Assembly: GCA_903848655.1 (NCBI GenBank)
Contig: CAINGT010000139.1
Location: forward strand, 1-49,683
Reading direction: 5' to 3'
DNA length: 49,683 bases
Source: an uncultured Sphingomonadales bacterium
GTDB taxonomy: Bacteria; Pseudomonadota; Alphaproteobacteria; Sphingomonadales; Sphingomonadaceae
Position numbers and translations under genes: made by a program. Shown piece by piece: positions 18,352 through 27,412 of this stretch. The notes under the pieces are model-generated. The model was not told the origin of the DNA, did no database searches, and saw only the letters and a list, made by a program, of their open reading frames with translations. How positions within the stretch are numbered: position 1 is the stretch's first letter; every line of letters starts with the position of its first letter.

Positions 18352-19077
18352 GATATCGAAATCCGCGCCCAGCGTTGCGCGCAATTTGTCGAGCGCCTGT
18401 GCTTTCAACTGGTGCACGCGCGGCACGCTGACTTCGAGCACCCCGGCGATTTCCGCAAGATTGAGCTCTTCGACGAAATAGAGCTGGATCACCATTTGCA
18501 ACCGTTCGGGCAATGCGGCGATGGCTTCGGCCACCACATGGCGCGTCTGCGCGTCGGCGATTACCGCAAAACTGTCGGGCCGATCATCGGCAAAGGCCAT
18601 CGAACTGTCGGAATACGCATCATCAATCGGTTCGAACCGCAAGGGTTCGGCCGCCGCGCGCAAATCGCCCAAATCGGCGAGCGTGACCCCCATCGCTTCG
18701 GCCAGCTCGCTTTCGGTTGGCTGGCGGCCGAGCAGCGCGGCAAGGCTTTCGGTCTGATCGCGCAGCGTGCGGCGGCGGTCGCTGGCGGCGCGCGACAGCG
18801 GCGCGCTGCGGCGGATCAGATCGACCATCGCGCCGCGCACGCGCAGCTTGGCATAGGCGGCAAAGCCGTCTTCGGTCTGCCCGGTGTGCTTGCGCGCGCA
18901 TTCGGTCAAAGCCACCAGCCCGGCCTGAATCAGATCATCGACTTCGATCCCCGCGCGCCCGGACCCGTGCGCGTGCCACGCCAGCCGCCGCACCATCGGC
19001 AGGAACCGGCGGATGCGATCTGCGGTATCATCGCGATAGGCACGCGCCGCGCCAAAACTGCGGTGGTGAAAATTCAT
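18346..19077 (-). CDS. fliA: Flagellar sigma factor FliA (sigma-28)
   Basis: A 243-residue sigma-70-family factor that directs RNA polymerase to late flagellar promoters. Region 2 is visible in RRFLPMVRRLAWHAHG, VDDLIQAGLVALTECARK and AYAKLRVRGAMVDLIRR. Region 3 follows, containing GRQPTESELAEAMGV. Region 4 is LPERLQMVIQLYFVEELNLAEIAGVLEVSVPRVHQLKAQALDKLR. The ATG overlaps the flhA stop (ATGA). Its antagonist flgM is the first gene of the same cluster. The gene ends tail to tail with the DUF418 gene. Confidence 0.94.
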   Translation of the reverse strand: MNFHHRSFGAARAYRDDTADRIRRFLPMVRRLAWHAHGSGRAGIEVDDLIQAGLVALTECARKHTGQTEDGFAAYAKLRVRGAMVDLIRRSAPLSRAASDRRRTLRDQTESLAALLGRQPTESELAEAMGVTLADLGDLRAAAEPLRFEPIDDAYSDSSMAFADDRPDSFAVIADAQTRHVVAEAIAALPERLQMVIQLYFVEELNLAEIAGVLEVSVPRVHQLKAQALDKLRATLGADFDIL

Positions 19078-21221
19078 GCGGCAAGTCCTTCGGGTTGCGG
19101 CATCGCTGCACCGGGGGAAGTATGGGGGTGGGTAAGGTCGGTCAGCGCCGGAATGGGCGGAGCATGGGTTTCGCCGCCGATCACCGCGATGACTTCGACC
19201 GGTTGGCTTTGCGGCAGTTCGGATAGCGACAGCACCACGCAGGCGGGCGCGCGAAACCGCAGCGCCGCCGCCAAGGTGCGCCGCGCGCGCGGCTGCACGA
19301 TCAACGCAGGGGCGATGGCACCGGGGCCGCGTGCGGTAATGATCGCGGCGATGCGATCCCCCAGCCCGCGCGCCAGATCGGGCTCGATCACCGGCAGTCC
19401 GGATACCGGGTCTTGCATACCTTGCACGATCATCGCCTCAAGCCCGGCGTCGAGCGTGATTACCGGCAGCCGTTCGTGCGGGCTGCACATTCGCCCGACG
19501 ATCATCGCGCCCAGTTCCGCGCGCACCGCGTCGATCAGCCGGTCGTGCTCGGTGGTCTGTTGCACCGCTTGGCCGAGCGCGGCCAGGATCGGCAAAGGAT
19601 GGCCAATCCCGATCCCGTCTTCGAGCAGCGCGCGCAACAGGCGGGTGATTGCGCCCAGCGATAGCGGATTGGGGTGGATCGTTTCGACCAGCCCGGCGGC
19701 GCGCTGACGCACACCATCAAGGATCGCGCGCACTTCATCGGGGCCAAGCAGGGCTTGCGGGCGTTCGCCCAGCACCTGGTTGAGGTGCGTGGCGATGACC
19801 GTTCCGGCATCGACGGTCAAAAACCCTTCGGCAATCGCGGTATCGCGGCTGGCGGGATCGATCCACAGCGCCGGGCAGCCAAAGCTGGGGTCGGTGGTCG
19901 GCTCGCCCACCAGAGCATGGCCGGGGTGGGCATCGCCCGCGTCAATCGCCAGAATGCGATCGGGCCGCACGACCGCGCTGCCGATCTTCACCCCGCCCAG
20001 CACGATGGAATAGGCATTGGCGGGCAGATCGAGGCAATCGCGCACCCGGAACTGCGGCACGATAAAGCCACACGCCTGACTCAACTGTTTGCGCACCCCG
20101 GTGATACGCGCCACCAGCGGCGATCCGCGTTTGGCATCGACCAGATGGACCAGCCCATAGCCCAGCTCGATGGTGACAAGCGTGTGGTCGGATACGTCGT
20201 CGAGCGTGATCCGCGCCGGATCGACCGGTTCGGGCGGGGGCGCGGCGCTCGCCCGCGCGATGCGGTCGGCACGCGCCTTCAGCTTCCACCACACCCACCC
20301 GGCCAAGGCGGCGGCGGGCAGAAAGATCAGTTGCGGCATCGCCGGAATCAGGCCGATCACCGACAGAATCACCACCACGGGCAACCAAGTCGAAGGGCTG
20401 GCGAACTGCCCGCCGATCTGCCCCGCCAGATCGCGGCTGTCGGACACGCGTGTCACGATCACCGCAGCGGCAATCGACAGCAGCAGCGATGGCACTTGCG
20501 CCACCAGCGCATCGCCCACCGCCAGCGTCACATATTTTTGCGCCGCATCCGCCGCTGACAATTTGTGGCTTATCATGCCAAGGCAGAACCCGGCTGCGAT
20601 ATTGACCACCAGAATCAGCACGGCGGCAATCGCATCGCCTTTTACGAATTTGCTCGCGCCATCCATCGAGCCGTAGAAATCCGCCTCGGTCGACACGTCG
20701 CGGCGGCGCGTCTTGGCTTCGCTGGCGTTGATCAGCCCAGCGGCAAGGTCGGCATCGATGGCCATCTGCTTGCCCGGCAAAGCATCGAGCGTGAAGCGCG
20801 CGGACACTTCAGACACGCGGCCCGCGCCTTTGGTCACCACCACCATGTTGATAATCATCAGGATCATGAACACGAACAGCCCGACCGCGAAATTGCCGCC
20901 GATCAGAAATTCGCCAAAGCTTTCGATCACCTGGCCCGCCGCCGCGCCGCCGGTATGGCCATAAACAAGCACCACGCGCGTCGATGCGACATTGAGCGAC
21001 AGCCGCAACAGCGTGGCGAACAGCAAGACTGACGGGAACGAGGAAAAATCGAGCGGTTTTTCGGCATTCATCGCCGCCATCAGCACCGCCACCGACAGCG
21101 CGATGTTGAACACGAAAAACACATCGAGCATCACCGCCGGGATCGGCACGACCATCAGCGCGATCAGCGTCAGGATCCCGGCGGGCAGCGCGAGCGCGCC
21201 GGGCTTGATCCGTTTGAGCAT
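19074..21221 (-). CDS. flhA: Flagellar export apparatus protein FlhA
   Basis: A 715-residue inner-membrane component of the flagellar type III export gate. The N-terminal half has about eight transmembrane helices with VPIPAVMLDVFFVFNIALSVAVL and FATLLRLSLNVASTR. The conserved FHIPEP-region cytoplasmic loop is RFTLDALPGKQMAIDADL, followed by KTRRRDVSTEADFYGSMDGA. From about residue 330 the soluble export domain follows, containing FGCPALWIDP and TVIATHLNQVL. The length is normal. The start lies 5 bp after the transglycosylase stop and the end overlaps fliA. Confidence 0.96.
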   Translation of the reverse strand: MLKRIKPGALALPAGILTLIALMVVPIPAVMLDVFFVFNIALSVAVLMAAMNAEKPLDFSSFPSVLLFATLLRLSLNVASTRVVLVYGHTGGAAAGQVIESFGEFLIGGNFAVGLFVFMILMIINMVVVTKGAGRVSEVSARFTLDALPGKQMAIDADLAAGLINASEAKTRRRDVSTEADFYGSMDGASKFVKGDAIAAVLILVVNIAAGFCLGMISHKLSAADAAQKYVTLAVGDALVAQVPSLLLSIAAAVIVTRVSDSRDLAGQIGGQFASPSTWLPVVVILSVIGLIPAMPQLIFLPAAALAGWVWWKLKARADRIARASAAPPPEPVDPARITLDDVSDHTLVTIELGYGLVHLVDAKRGSPLVARITGVRKQLSQACGFIVPQFRVRDCLDLPANAYSIVLGGVKIGSAVVRPDRILAIDAGDAHPGHALVGEPTTDPSFGCPALWIDPASRDTAIAEGFLTVDAGTVIATHLNQVLGERPQALLGPDEVRAILDGVRQRAAGLVETIHPNPLSLGAITRLLRALLEDGIGIGHPLPILAALGQAVQQTTEHDRLIDAVRAELGAMIVGRMCSPHERLPVITLDAGLEAMIVQGMQDPVSGLPVIEPDLARGLGDRIAAIITARGPGAIAPALIVQPRARRTLAAALRFRAPACVVLSLSELPQSQPVEVIAVIGGETHAPPIPALTDLTHPHTSPGAAMPQPEGLAA

Positions 21222-21226
21222 CGCGG

Positions 21227-22069
21227 TCAGAAGCCGAGCGCGCGAATGGCGCCGTAAGCCGCGCGCACAGTGGCCGGAACGGCACCATCGTTGGTGCCAA
21301 ACGCGCTCATCAGCGTATCGGCCATCGACCGCACAGTGCCCGGCGGACTGACCACCGCGAATTCCCGCGCCAGCGGACCGCCGCGCACGGCAGGTGCAGG
21401 TGCCGCCAGCGGCAGCGCGCTGCCGGACATATCTGCCGGGATGCCATCCGACCGCGCCATGGCACCGTCGATCCGGTTGCGCACCCAGTCCATCACCTGA
21501 CCCACCGAGCGTGGGACCGGCCCTGCGTAGAAAATCGACCGATTGGCCGAGGCTGCGGACGGCAGCAGCGCCGCCGCGCTTTGCGACGGGTCTTGCGCCA
21601 GCGCCGCCAGCAATCGCTTCGATCCATCGGGGCCAAGGAAATGCGCCAGATACAATTCGGCATTGTCGGGCTCGCGGCCCAAAACACCGCGCAAGGCGGC
21701 GCGGTTGTCATTGGCAAGGTTGCCCGCCATCAGCGCGGCGGCCTGCGGATCATCGCGCAAGGCGAGCAGCCGGGCGCGCGCGGCCGGATCGCCGATGCTG
21801 CTGCGATCAAGCCCGAGATCGCCCCCGTGGCGGTCGAGCATTGTCAGCCACGTGGCGTTGGTGAACTGAAACAGCCCGCTGGCGCTCGACGTGCGCGCGC
21901 GCGCCGCCGGGTCGAACCCGGATTCAAGCCGTGCCTGCGCCAACAGAAAGCGGAAATCTGCGCCCGTCGCGCTGGCCGCGCGGGCAATCGCGGTACTGAC
22001 CGGCAGATTGGCCGGGCTACGCGCCGGAATGGGCGCGGGTGCTCTTGTCGAACCATCAGACCCGCTCAC
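21227..22069 (-). CDS. Flagellar-cluster lytic transglycosylase
   Basis: About 280 residues. Residues about 30-100 hold a lysozyme-fold SLT motif set: FLLAQARLESGFDPAAR with the likely catalytic Glu, then SSASGLFQFTNATWL. After that comes GREPDNAELYLAHFLGPDGSKRLL and a Pro/Ala-rich C-terminus. Proteins of this kind in alphaproteobacterial flagellar clusters are thought to open peptidoglycan for the rod, replacing the muramidase half of FlgJ; that role is inferred here. I see no clear signal peptide. The start is a GTG: 22069 is seven bases after AAAGGGA, and 22075 is the alternative. A sigma-54 promoter lies about 50 bp upstream. Confidence 0.82.
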   Translation of the reverse strand: MSGSDGSTRAPAPIPARSPANLPVSTAIARAASATGADFRFLLAQARLESGFDPAARARTSSASGLFQFTNATWLTMLDRHGGDLGLDRSSIGDPAARARLLALRDDPQAAALMAGNLANDNRAALRGVLGREPDNAELYLAHFLGPDGSKRLLAALAQDPSQSAAALLPSAASANRSIFYAGPVPRSVGQVMDWVRNRIDGAMARSDGIPADMSGSALPLAAPAPAVRGGPLAREFAVVSPPGTVRSMADTLMSAFGTNDGAVPATVRAAYGAIRALGF

Positions 22070-22120
22070 GCGCACGTCCCTTTTCGCAACTCACGCCGGA
22101 TAAGTGGCGCAAGCTTGGTT

Positions 22121-22140
22121 CAAGCAACAGACGTGCCAAA
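22121..22140 (-). promoter_or_regulatory. Sigma-54 (RpoN) promoter for transglycosylase-flhA-fliA
   Basis: Read on the minus strand, the sequence is TTGGCACGTCTGTTGCTT. This matches the -24/-12 consensus TTGGCACG-N4-TTGC at every consensus base, with exactly ten bases between the GG (22137-22136) and the GC (22125-22124). Transcription would start near 22112, leaving a leader of about 40 nt. It sits in the 71-bp gap between the flgN-like gene and the transglycosylase gene. Confidence 0.85.
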
Positions 22141-22146
22141 CACAGG

Positions 22147-22515
22147 TTAGCGCAAGCGGCGCACCCGCGCGGCATCGGCATGGGCGCGGTACAACGCCGG
22201 TTGCCCGGTCAGCGCGTCAAGCCGGGTGGCGACATTCGCGGCGATCAGATTGCGCACACGGCGGTTGGTTTCATTGAGCCGTCGCGCCGCATCGAGCAGC
22301 CCCCGGCACTCTTCGTCCACCGCCTCTGCGCCAACGCCTTCAAGCCGATCACACAGCGCGTGCTTGCGCACCGCCGCGCCCACGATGCCGTCAATATCAA
22401 GCCCGGCGAGCGCCTGCCGCTCGGTTTCGAGCACGCCCAGCATGTGCCGCAGCACATCGCGCAGATCGAACGGGTGCATTGCCGCGCCCGCACCGGGCGC
22501 GCTGATGGCCACCAT
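22147..22515 (-). CDS. FlgN-like flagellar export chaperone
   Basis: A 122-residue, mostly helical protein. Its position directly after flgM and the block RRLNETNRRVRNLIAANVATRLDALTG fit the FlgN family, which chaperones the hook-filament junction proteins FlgK and FlgL. Its ATG shares a base with the flgM stop (TGATG). Similarity in this family is weak, so the call rests on size, helicity, the C-terminal Asn/Leu pattern and context. Confidence 0.72.
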   Translation of the reverse strand: MVAISAPGAGAAMHPFDLRDVLRHMLGVLETERQALAGLDIDGIVGAAVRKHALCDRLEGVGAEAVDEECRGLLDAARRLNETNRRVRNLIAANVATRLDALTGQPALYRAHADAARVRRLR

Positions 22516-22808
22516 CAGTTCTTCCTTTGCAGCAGGATGCTGGCGGCAACCATGGCATCGCTGATCTTGGCCGGGATCAGCGGATAAGTGCCATTTTGCA
22601 CCGCCTCGCGGATTTGCGCGACCCGCGTGTGATCGACCGGGGCGGTCCCGGCGCTGACTGTCAGGCTGGTTTGCACGGCAGGGCCGGTGCTGACCGGCGC
22701 GGCGGTTGTGGTGGCATCCACCGCCGGCGAAATCGGGCTGGCGGGCTGCACGGGGTTTAGCGGGGTCGCGCCAACCGGGCGCGATGCTCCGATTTCAAAC
22801 GATGACAT
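22515..22808 (-). CDS. flgM: Anti-sigma-28 factor FlgM
   Basis: A 97-residue protein that holds FliA inactive until the hook is complete, when it is exported. The N-terminal half is Pro/Thr/Ala-rich and disordered. The C-terminal sigma-binding helices are recognisable as DHTRVAQIREAVQNGTYPLIPAKISDAMVAASIL. AGGAG lies about 7 bases before the ATG at 22808. Its target sigma factor is the last gene of the same block. Confidence 0.88.
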   Translation of the reverse strand: MSSFEIGASRPVGATPLNPVQPASPISPAVDATTTAAPVSTGPAVQTSLTVSAGTAPVDHTRVAQIREAVQNGTYPLIPAKISDAMVAASILLQRKN

Positions 22809-22902
22809 TGGTCCACTCCTGGCGACTTGCTCCCTCCCAAGGACGACGCGTGCACGCAGGGTTTAAGCACGGCGGAAAAAATTTGCCGGATTGGTGGGGC
22901 GC

Positions 22903-22933
22903 GCTGCACAGCGTTGCAGCCCGCCATCGCGGG
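22903..22933 (-). terminator. Two overlapping stem-loops after the thiolase gene
   Basis: Two short inverted repeats lie between the thiolase stop and flgM: CCCGC/GCGGG (22920-22933, loop CATC) and GCTGCA/TGCAGC (22903-22920). No T-run follows on the minus strand. They may separate thiolase and flagellar transcripts. The remaining gap to 22809 gave no convincing sigma-28 or sigma-54 promoter. Confidence 0.3.
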
Positions 22934-22969
22934 ATGCGAGGCGGTGGGTGGCACTATCGCAACAGACTC

Positions 22970-24166
22970 TCAGACCAGTTCGATGGCCACCGCAGTCGCT
23001 TCACCGCCACCGATGCACAAGCTGGCAACGCCTTTGCGCAAGCCGCGCGCCTTCAGCGCGGCGATCAGCGTGGTGATGATGCGCGCGCCCGATGCGCCAA
23101 TCGGATGGCCAAGCGCGGTGGCCCCGCCGTTGACGTTGATCTTGTCGTGCGCGATGCCCAGATCGTGCATCGCGAACATTGCCACGCAGGCAAATGCTTC
23201 GTTGACTTCGAACAGATCGACATCGGCAATCGTCCAACCCGCGCGCGCCAGCAGGCTGGTGATCGCGCCGACCGGGGCGGTGGTGAAATCTTTGGGTGCT
23301 TGCGCGTGCGCGGCCAGTGCCACCACGCGCGCCACCGGGGTCAGCCCTTCGGCAGCGGCGAGCGACTGGCGCGTCAGCACCAGCGCGGCGGCACCGTCGG
23401 AAATCGATGACGATGTCGCGGCGGTAATCGTGCCATCTTTGGCAAAGGCGGGCTTGAGCGTGGGGATCTTGTCGGGCTTGCCTTTGCCGGGCGCTTCGTC
23501 GGTATCGACCACGGTGTCACCACCGCGCGATTTGACCGTGACCGCCACGATTTCATCGGCGAAGCGGCCTTGCGCAATCGCCTCTTGCGCGCGGCGCAGC
23601 GATTCGATGGCATAGGCATCCTGATCGGCGCGGGTCAGTTGATAGGCATCGGCGGTTTCTTGCGCGAATGTGCCCATCGCGCGGCCCGGTTCATAAGCAT
23701 CTTCCAACCCGTCAAGGAACATATGGTCATAGGCGGTGTCATGGCCGATGCGCGCGCCCGAGCGATGCTTTTTGAGCAGATAGGGCGCATTGGTCATCGA
23801 TTCCATGCCCCCGGCGATAGCATAATCGATCGATCCGGCGGCAAGCGCTTCGGCCCCCATAATCAGCGTCTGCATCCCCGATCCGCAGACTTTGTTGACC
23901 GTGGTCGCCTGCACCGAAGTCGGCAGCCCAGCCTTGATCGCGGCCTGCCGCGCGGGGGCCTGCCCCAGCCCGGCGGGCAAGACGCAGCCCATATAGATGC
24001 GGTCAAACTTGTCCGCCGCCACGCCCGACCGGGCCACGGCAGCCTTGACCGCCGTCGCGCCAAGATCAGTGGCCGAAACATCGGCCAGCGCGCCCTGCAT
24101 CGCGCCCATCGGGGTGCGCGCATAAGCCAGAATGACAACCGGATCGGCGGCGGAGAACTGGGCCAT
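22970..24166 (-). CDS. Acetyl-CoA C-acyltransferase (thiolase)
   Basis: A 398-residue thiolase that condenses two acetyl-CoA units or cleaves 3-ketoacyl-CoA. The active-site Cys near residue 90 is in TTVNKVCGSGMQ. The second signature is VNVNGGATALGHPIGASGAR, with the catalytic His in NEAFACVA/GHPIG, and the C-terminal glycine loop is SLCIGGGEATAVAIE. The start at 24166 (MAQFSA) follows AGAGGA; an upstream extension of 38 residues is Arg-rich and unlikely to be real. The sequence does not tell biosynthetic (PhaA/AtoB) from degradative (FadA) use. Confidence 0.93.
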   Translation of the reverse strand: MAQFSAADPVVILAYARTPMGAMQGALADVSATDLGATAVKAAVARSGVAADKFDRIYMGCVLPAGLGQAPARQAAIKAGLPTSVQATTVNKVCGSGMQTLIMGAEALAAGSIDYAIAGGMESMTNAPYLLKKHRSGARIGHDTAYDHMFLDGLEDAYEPGRAMGTFAQETADAYQLTRADQDAYAIESLRRAQEAIAQGRFADEIVAVTVKSRGGDTVVDTDEAPGKGKPDKIPTLKPAFAKDGTITAATSSSISDGAAALVLTRQSLAAAEGLTPVARVVALAAHAQAPKDFTTAPVGAITSLLARAGWTIADVDLFEVNEAFACVAMFAMHDLGIAHDKINVNGGATALGHPIGASGARIITTLIAALKARGLRKGVASLCIGGGEATAVAIELV

Positions 24167-24384
24167 GGGGACGATTCCTCTTGAGCGGGAGTAAGAGCGG
24201 AAAGCGCGAATTGACCGGCGCAATAGTCGCGCCGGACGATCTTGGCAATTATCGCCGTCGGCCATGCTGCACCGCGCCAAAAAGGATGCGGACGAAGCGC
24301 GAATAGGCCCTCAGTGCCCCTTGCGCCGGAACCGGGGCGGGACTAGGGGGCCGAGGCAAGCGTTGCAACAGGCGAGTCAGATCC

Positions 24385-24771
24385 TTGATCGACCAGACGA
24401 ATTATCTTGCCGGATATCTGCCGATCCTGCTGTTTCTGGCGATTGCGCTGGCGCTGTCGGCGGCATTCGTATTCCTGCCCATCGGCGTGTCGCGGCTGAC
24501 CGGCACCGACAATCCCGATCCGCAAAAGCTGTCCGAATATGAATGCGGCTTTCCCGCGTTCGAAGATCCGCGCAGCCAGTTTGACGTGCGGTTCTACCTC
24601 GTCGCGATCTTGTTCATCGTGTTCGATCTTGAAGCCGCGTTCCTGTTCCCGTGGGCAGTCAGCCTGCATGAAACGCAGTGGCTGGGCTGGGCAACGATGA
24701 TGCTGTTCCTGTTCGAACTGGTGATCGGCTATATCTACGCCTGGAAAAAAGGCGCGCTGGATTGGGAATGA
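24385..24771 (+). CDS. nuoA: NADH-quinone oxidoreductase subunit A
   Basis: A 128-residue small membrane subunit of complex I with three transmembrane helices. The conserved loop near the quinone site is [44 protein letters not shown]. The first gene of a 14-subunit operon. The start is TTG at 24385 (no ATG or GTG is available in frame), with GGCGAG upstream, so translation may be limited at the first cistron. About 218 bp of intergenic DNA precedes it and must hold the operon promoter; I could not fix its -35/-10. Confidence 0.95.
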   Translation: MIDQTNYLAGYLPILLFLAIALALSAAFVFLPIGVSRLTGTDNPDPQKLSEYECGFPAFEDPRSQFDVRFYLVAILFIVFDLEAAFLFPWAVSLHETQWLGWATMMLFLFELVIGYIYAWKKGALDWE

Positions 24772-25331
24772 ACACGATCATGAACACGACGGCGACCCCT
24801 GCACTGCTGACTGGCGGCACTGTTCCGACCGCGCCCGACGCGGCCTTTTTTGACAGCGTGAATGCCGAAGTGTCGGACAAGGGCTTTCTGGTCACGTCCA
24901 CGGAAGACTTGTTCCAGTGGGCGCGCACCGGGTCACTGTGGTGGATGACATTCGGGCTTGCGTGCTGCGCGGTCGAAATGATCCACGTGTCGATGCCGCG
25001 GTATGACATGGAACGCTTTGGCGTTGCCCCGCGCGCATCGCCGCGCCAGTCCGACGTGATGATCGTGGCGGGAACGTTGTGCAACAAGATGGCCCCTGCC
25101 CTGCGCAAAGTCTATGACCAGATGTCAGACCCCAAATATGTCATCTCGATGGGCAGTTGCGCCAATGGTGGCGGCTATTACCACTATAGCTATTCGGTGG
25201 TGCGCGGGTGTGACCGCATCGTGCCGGTGGATATTTATGTCCCGGGCTGCCCGCCCACTGCCGAAGCGCTGCTCTATGGCGTGATGCAGTTGCAGCGCAA
25301 AATCCGCCGCATCGGGACGCTTGAACGGTAA
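24768..25331 (+). CDS. nuoB: NADH-quinone oxidoreductase subunit B
   Basis: A 187-residue peripheral-arm subunit that carries the terminal 4Fe-4S cluster N2, which reduces quinone. Ligand cysteines are visible in [11 protein letters not shown], in [23 protein letters not shown], and in [11 protein letters not shown]. The ATG overlaps the nuoA stop (ATGA) and its stop overlaps nuoC (TAATG). Confidence 0.97.
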   Translation: MNTIMNTTATPALLTGGTVPTAPDAAFFDSVNAEVSDKGFLVTSTEDLFQWARTGSLWWMTFGLACCAVEMIHVSMPRYDMERFGVAPRASPRQSDVMIVAGTLCNKMAPALRKVYDQMSDPKYVISMGSCANGGGYYHYSYSVVRGCDRIVPVDIYVPGCPPTAEALLYGVMQLQRKIRRIGTLER

Positions 25332-25960
25332 TGGCTGCGGTACTCCATTCCGCCCCGCGTACCGCGCCCTTTGACGGGCTGGCCGCAGACTTGCGCGTGC
25401 GGCTGGGCGATGATCTGCTTGCGCTGGCCGAACGCCATGGCGAAATGGTGCTGACCGTGCGGCGCGACAGCATCGAAGATACGTTGCGCATGGTGCGCGA
25501 CGAGGAACAGTTTCAGCAATTGATGGACATTGCCGGGGTCGATTACCCCGACCGCGCCGAACGGTTCGAAGTGGTCTATTGCCTGCTGTCGGTCACGCGC
25601 AATCTGCGGCTGATCGTCAAACTTGCCACCGACGAAGCGACCCCGGTGCCGACCGTCACGACGCTGTGGCCCAATGCCGGGTGGTATGAACGCGAAGTCT
25701 ATGACATGTTCGGCGTGCTGTTTGCGGGCCATACCGATTTGCGCCGCATCCTCACCGACTATGGCTTTGTCGGCCACCCGTTCCGCAAGGATTTTCCGCT
25801 GACCGGCTATGTCGAATTGCGCTATTCGGCGGAAGATCAGCGCGTGGTCTATGAACCGGTGCGGCTGGCGCAAGATTTGCGCCAGTTCGATTATCAAAGC
25901 CCGTGGGAAGGCGCGCCCACTGCGCTGCCCGGCGATGAAAAAGCGGGTGCGCAGCCATGA
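25331..25960 (+). CDS. nuoC: NADH-quinone oxidoreductase subunit C
   Basis: A 209-residue 30-kDa-type subunit of the quinone module. The signature is [45 protein letters not shown]. Separate nuoC and nuoD genes, rather than the fused form of E. coli, fit an alphaproteobacterium. It is coupled to both neighbours by overlapping stop and start codons. Confidence 0.97.
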   Translation: MAAVLHSAPRTAPFDGLAADLRVRLGDDLLALAERHGEMVLTVRRDSIEDTLRMVRDEEQFQQLMDIAGVDYPDRAERFEVVYCLLSVTRNLRLIVKLATDEATPVPTVTTLWPNAGWYEREVYDMFGVLFAGHTDLRRILTDYGFVGHPFRKDFPLTGYVELRYSAEDQRVVYEPVRLAQDLRQFDYQSPWEGAPTALPGDEKAGAQP

Positions 25961-27168
25961 GTTTCAGCCTCGAACATTCACCCACCACTGGCGATGAAGT
26001 CATCGCCAACTATACCATCAATTTCGGCCCGCAGCACCCGGCGGCGCACGGCGTGTTGCGCATGGTGATGGAATTGGATGGCGAAGTGATCGAACGTATC
26101 GATCCACATATCGGTCTGCTGCATCGCGGCACCGAAAAGCTGATCGAGCACAAGACCTATTTGCAGGCCCTGCCCTATTTTGACCGGCTCGATTACTGTT
26201 CGCCGCTGGCGATGGAATATTCCTACGTTCTCGCCATCGAAAAGCTGCTGAATGTTGCCGTGCCGCTGCGCGCGCAATATCTTCGCGTGCTGTTTGCTGA
26301 ACTGACGCGCATCTGCAACCATATGCTCAATCTGGGCAGCCATGTGATGGACGTGGGCGCGATGACGCCCAATCTGTGGCTGTTTGAAATCCGCGAAGAT
26401 TGTCTGACCTTCTTTGAACGCGCATCGGGCGCGCGGATGCATTCGGCGTGGTTTCGCCCGGGCGGGGTGCATCAGGACGTGCCGCTGGCGCTGTTGACCG
26501 ACATTGCCGACTGGCTCGACACGCGGCTGCCGCAACTGTTCGACGATGCGATGAGCCTGGTGGTCGATAACCGCATCTTCAAACAGCGCAATGTCGATAT
26601 CGCGCTGGTCAGCAAAGCCGATGCGCTGGCGTGGGGCTTTTCCGGCCCGATGATCCGCGCCGCCGGGGTGCCGTGGGACTTGCGCAAATCGCAGCCTTAT
26701 GACGTGTATGACCGGGTCGATTTCGACATTCCGGTGGGCACGCGTTCGGACTGTTATGACCGGTTCATGGTCCGCGTCGAAGAAGTGCGCCAGTCCGCGC
26801 GCATTATGAAGCAATGTCTGGCGGCGATGCCCGCAGGACCGATTGCCTCGGACGACCGCAAAATCTCGCCCCCCAATCGCGGCGACATGAAAAGCTCGAT
26901 GGAAGCTCTGATACACCACTTCAAGATCTATACCGAAGGATTTCACGTGCCCGCAGGCGAAGTCTATGTCGCCACCGAAAGCCCCAAAGGCGAATTCGGC
27001 GTCTATCTGGTCAGCGATGGCAGCAACAAGCCCTATCGTTGCAAAATCCGCCCGACCGCCTTTTCGCACCTGCAAGCAATGGATTTCATGAGCAAAGGCC
27101 ACATGCTGCCCGACGCCACCGCGATTTTGGGCGCTATCGATGTAGTGTTCGGGGAGTGCGACCGGTGA
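25957..27168 (+). CDS. nuoD: NADH-quinone oxidoreductase subunit D
   Basis: A 403-residue 49-kDa subunit, related to NiFe hydrogenase large subunits, that forms most of the quinone pocket with NuoB. Visible blocks are [35 protein letters not shown] and [16 protein letters not shown], with the C-terminal [27 protein letters not shown]. The start is an ATGA overlap with nuoC. Unlike most junctions in this operon it is followed by a 16-bp gap and a small accessory gene. Confidence 0.97.
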   Translation: MSFSLEHSPTTGDEVIANYTINFGPQHPAAHGVLRMVMELDGEVIERIDPHIGLLHRGTEKLIEHKTYLQALPYFDRLDYCSPLAMEYSYVLAIEKLLNVAVPLRAQYLRVLFAELTRICNHMLNLGSHVMDVGAMTPNLWLFEIREDCLTFFERASGARMHSAWFRPGGVHQDVPLALLTDIADWLDTRLPQLFDDAMSLVVDNRIFKQRNVDIALVSKADALAWGFSGPMIRAAGVPWDLRKSQPYDVYDRVDFDIPVGTRSDCYDRFMVRVEEVRQSARIMKQCLAAMPAGPIASDDRKISPPNRGDMKSSMEALIHHFKIYTEGFHVPAGEVYVATESPKGEFGVYLVSDGSNKPYRCKIRPTAFSHLQAMDFMSKGHMLPDATAILGAIDVVFGECDR

Positions 27169-27184
27169 AAGCACGGAGGCGCGC

Positions 27185-27412
27185 ATGGCGGACGTAACCA
27201 ACGGGCTGATCTTCGAAGTGATGAAGCAGATGCAGGCCGACATGTCGGAGATGAAATTCGATATGCGCGATCTTACGCTGCGCATGACCGTGGTCGAAGA
27301 GCATCTCGGCAATTCGCTGATCGCTATTTCGGGCGTCAACAGCCGGATCGACCGTCTGACCGACCGGCTGGACCGCATCGAAACCCGCCTCAACCTTGCG
27401 GATCACCCCTGA
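27185..27412 (+). CDS. Small coiled-coil protein inside nuo operon (copy 1)
   Basis: A 75-residue protein with no signal or membrane segment. It is almost entirely heptad-like: an N-terminal helix LIFEVMKQMQADMSEMK, a middle block RMTVVEEHLGN, and a C-terminal helix RIDRLTDRLDRIETRL. It is clearly paralogous to the gene at 29411. It has its own ribosome site (CGGAGG) and its stop overlaps the nuoE start (TGATG), so translation of nuoE is coupled to it. Proteins of this type are scattered in alphaproteobacteria with no assigned function. A complex I assembly role is possible but unproven. Confidence 0.8.
   Translation: MADVTNGLIFEVMKQMQADMSEMKFDMRDLTLRMTVVEEHLGNSLIAISGVNSRIDRLTDRLDRIETRLNLADHP

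Noticed and set aside
22809..22969. Search for a sigma-28 or sigma-54 promoter before flgM
   Set aside because: The best candidates (TTAAACCC, and GGCAAATTTTTTCCGCC) fail in sequence or spacing.
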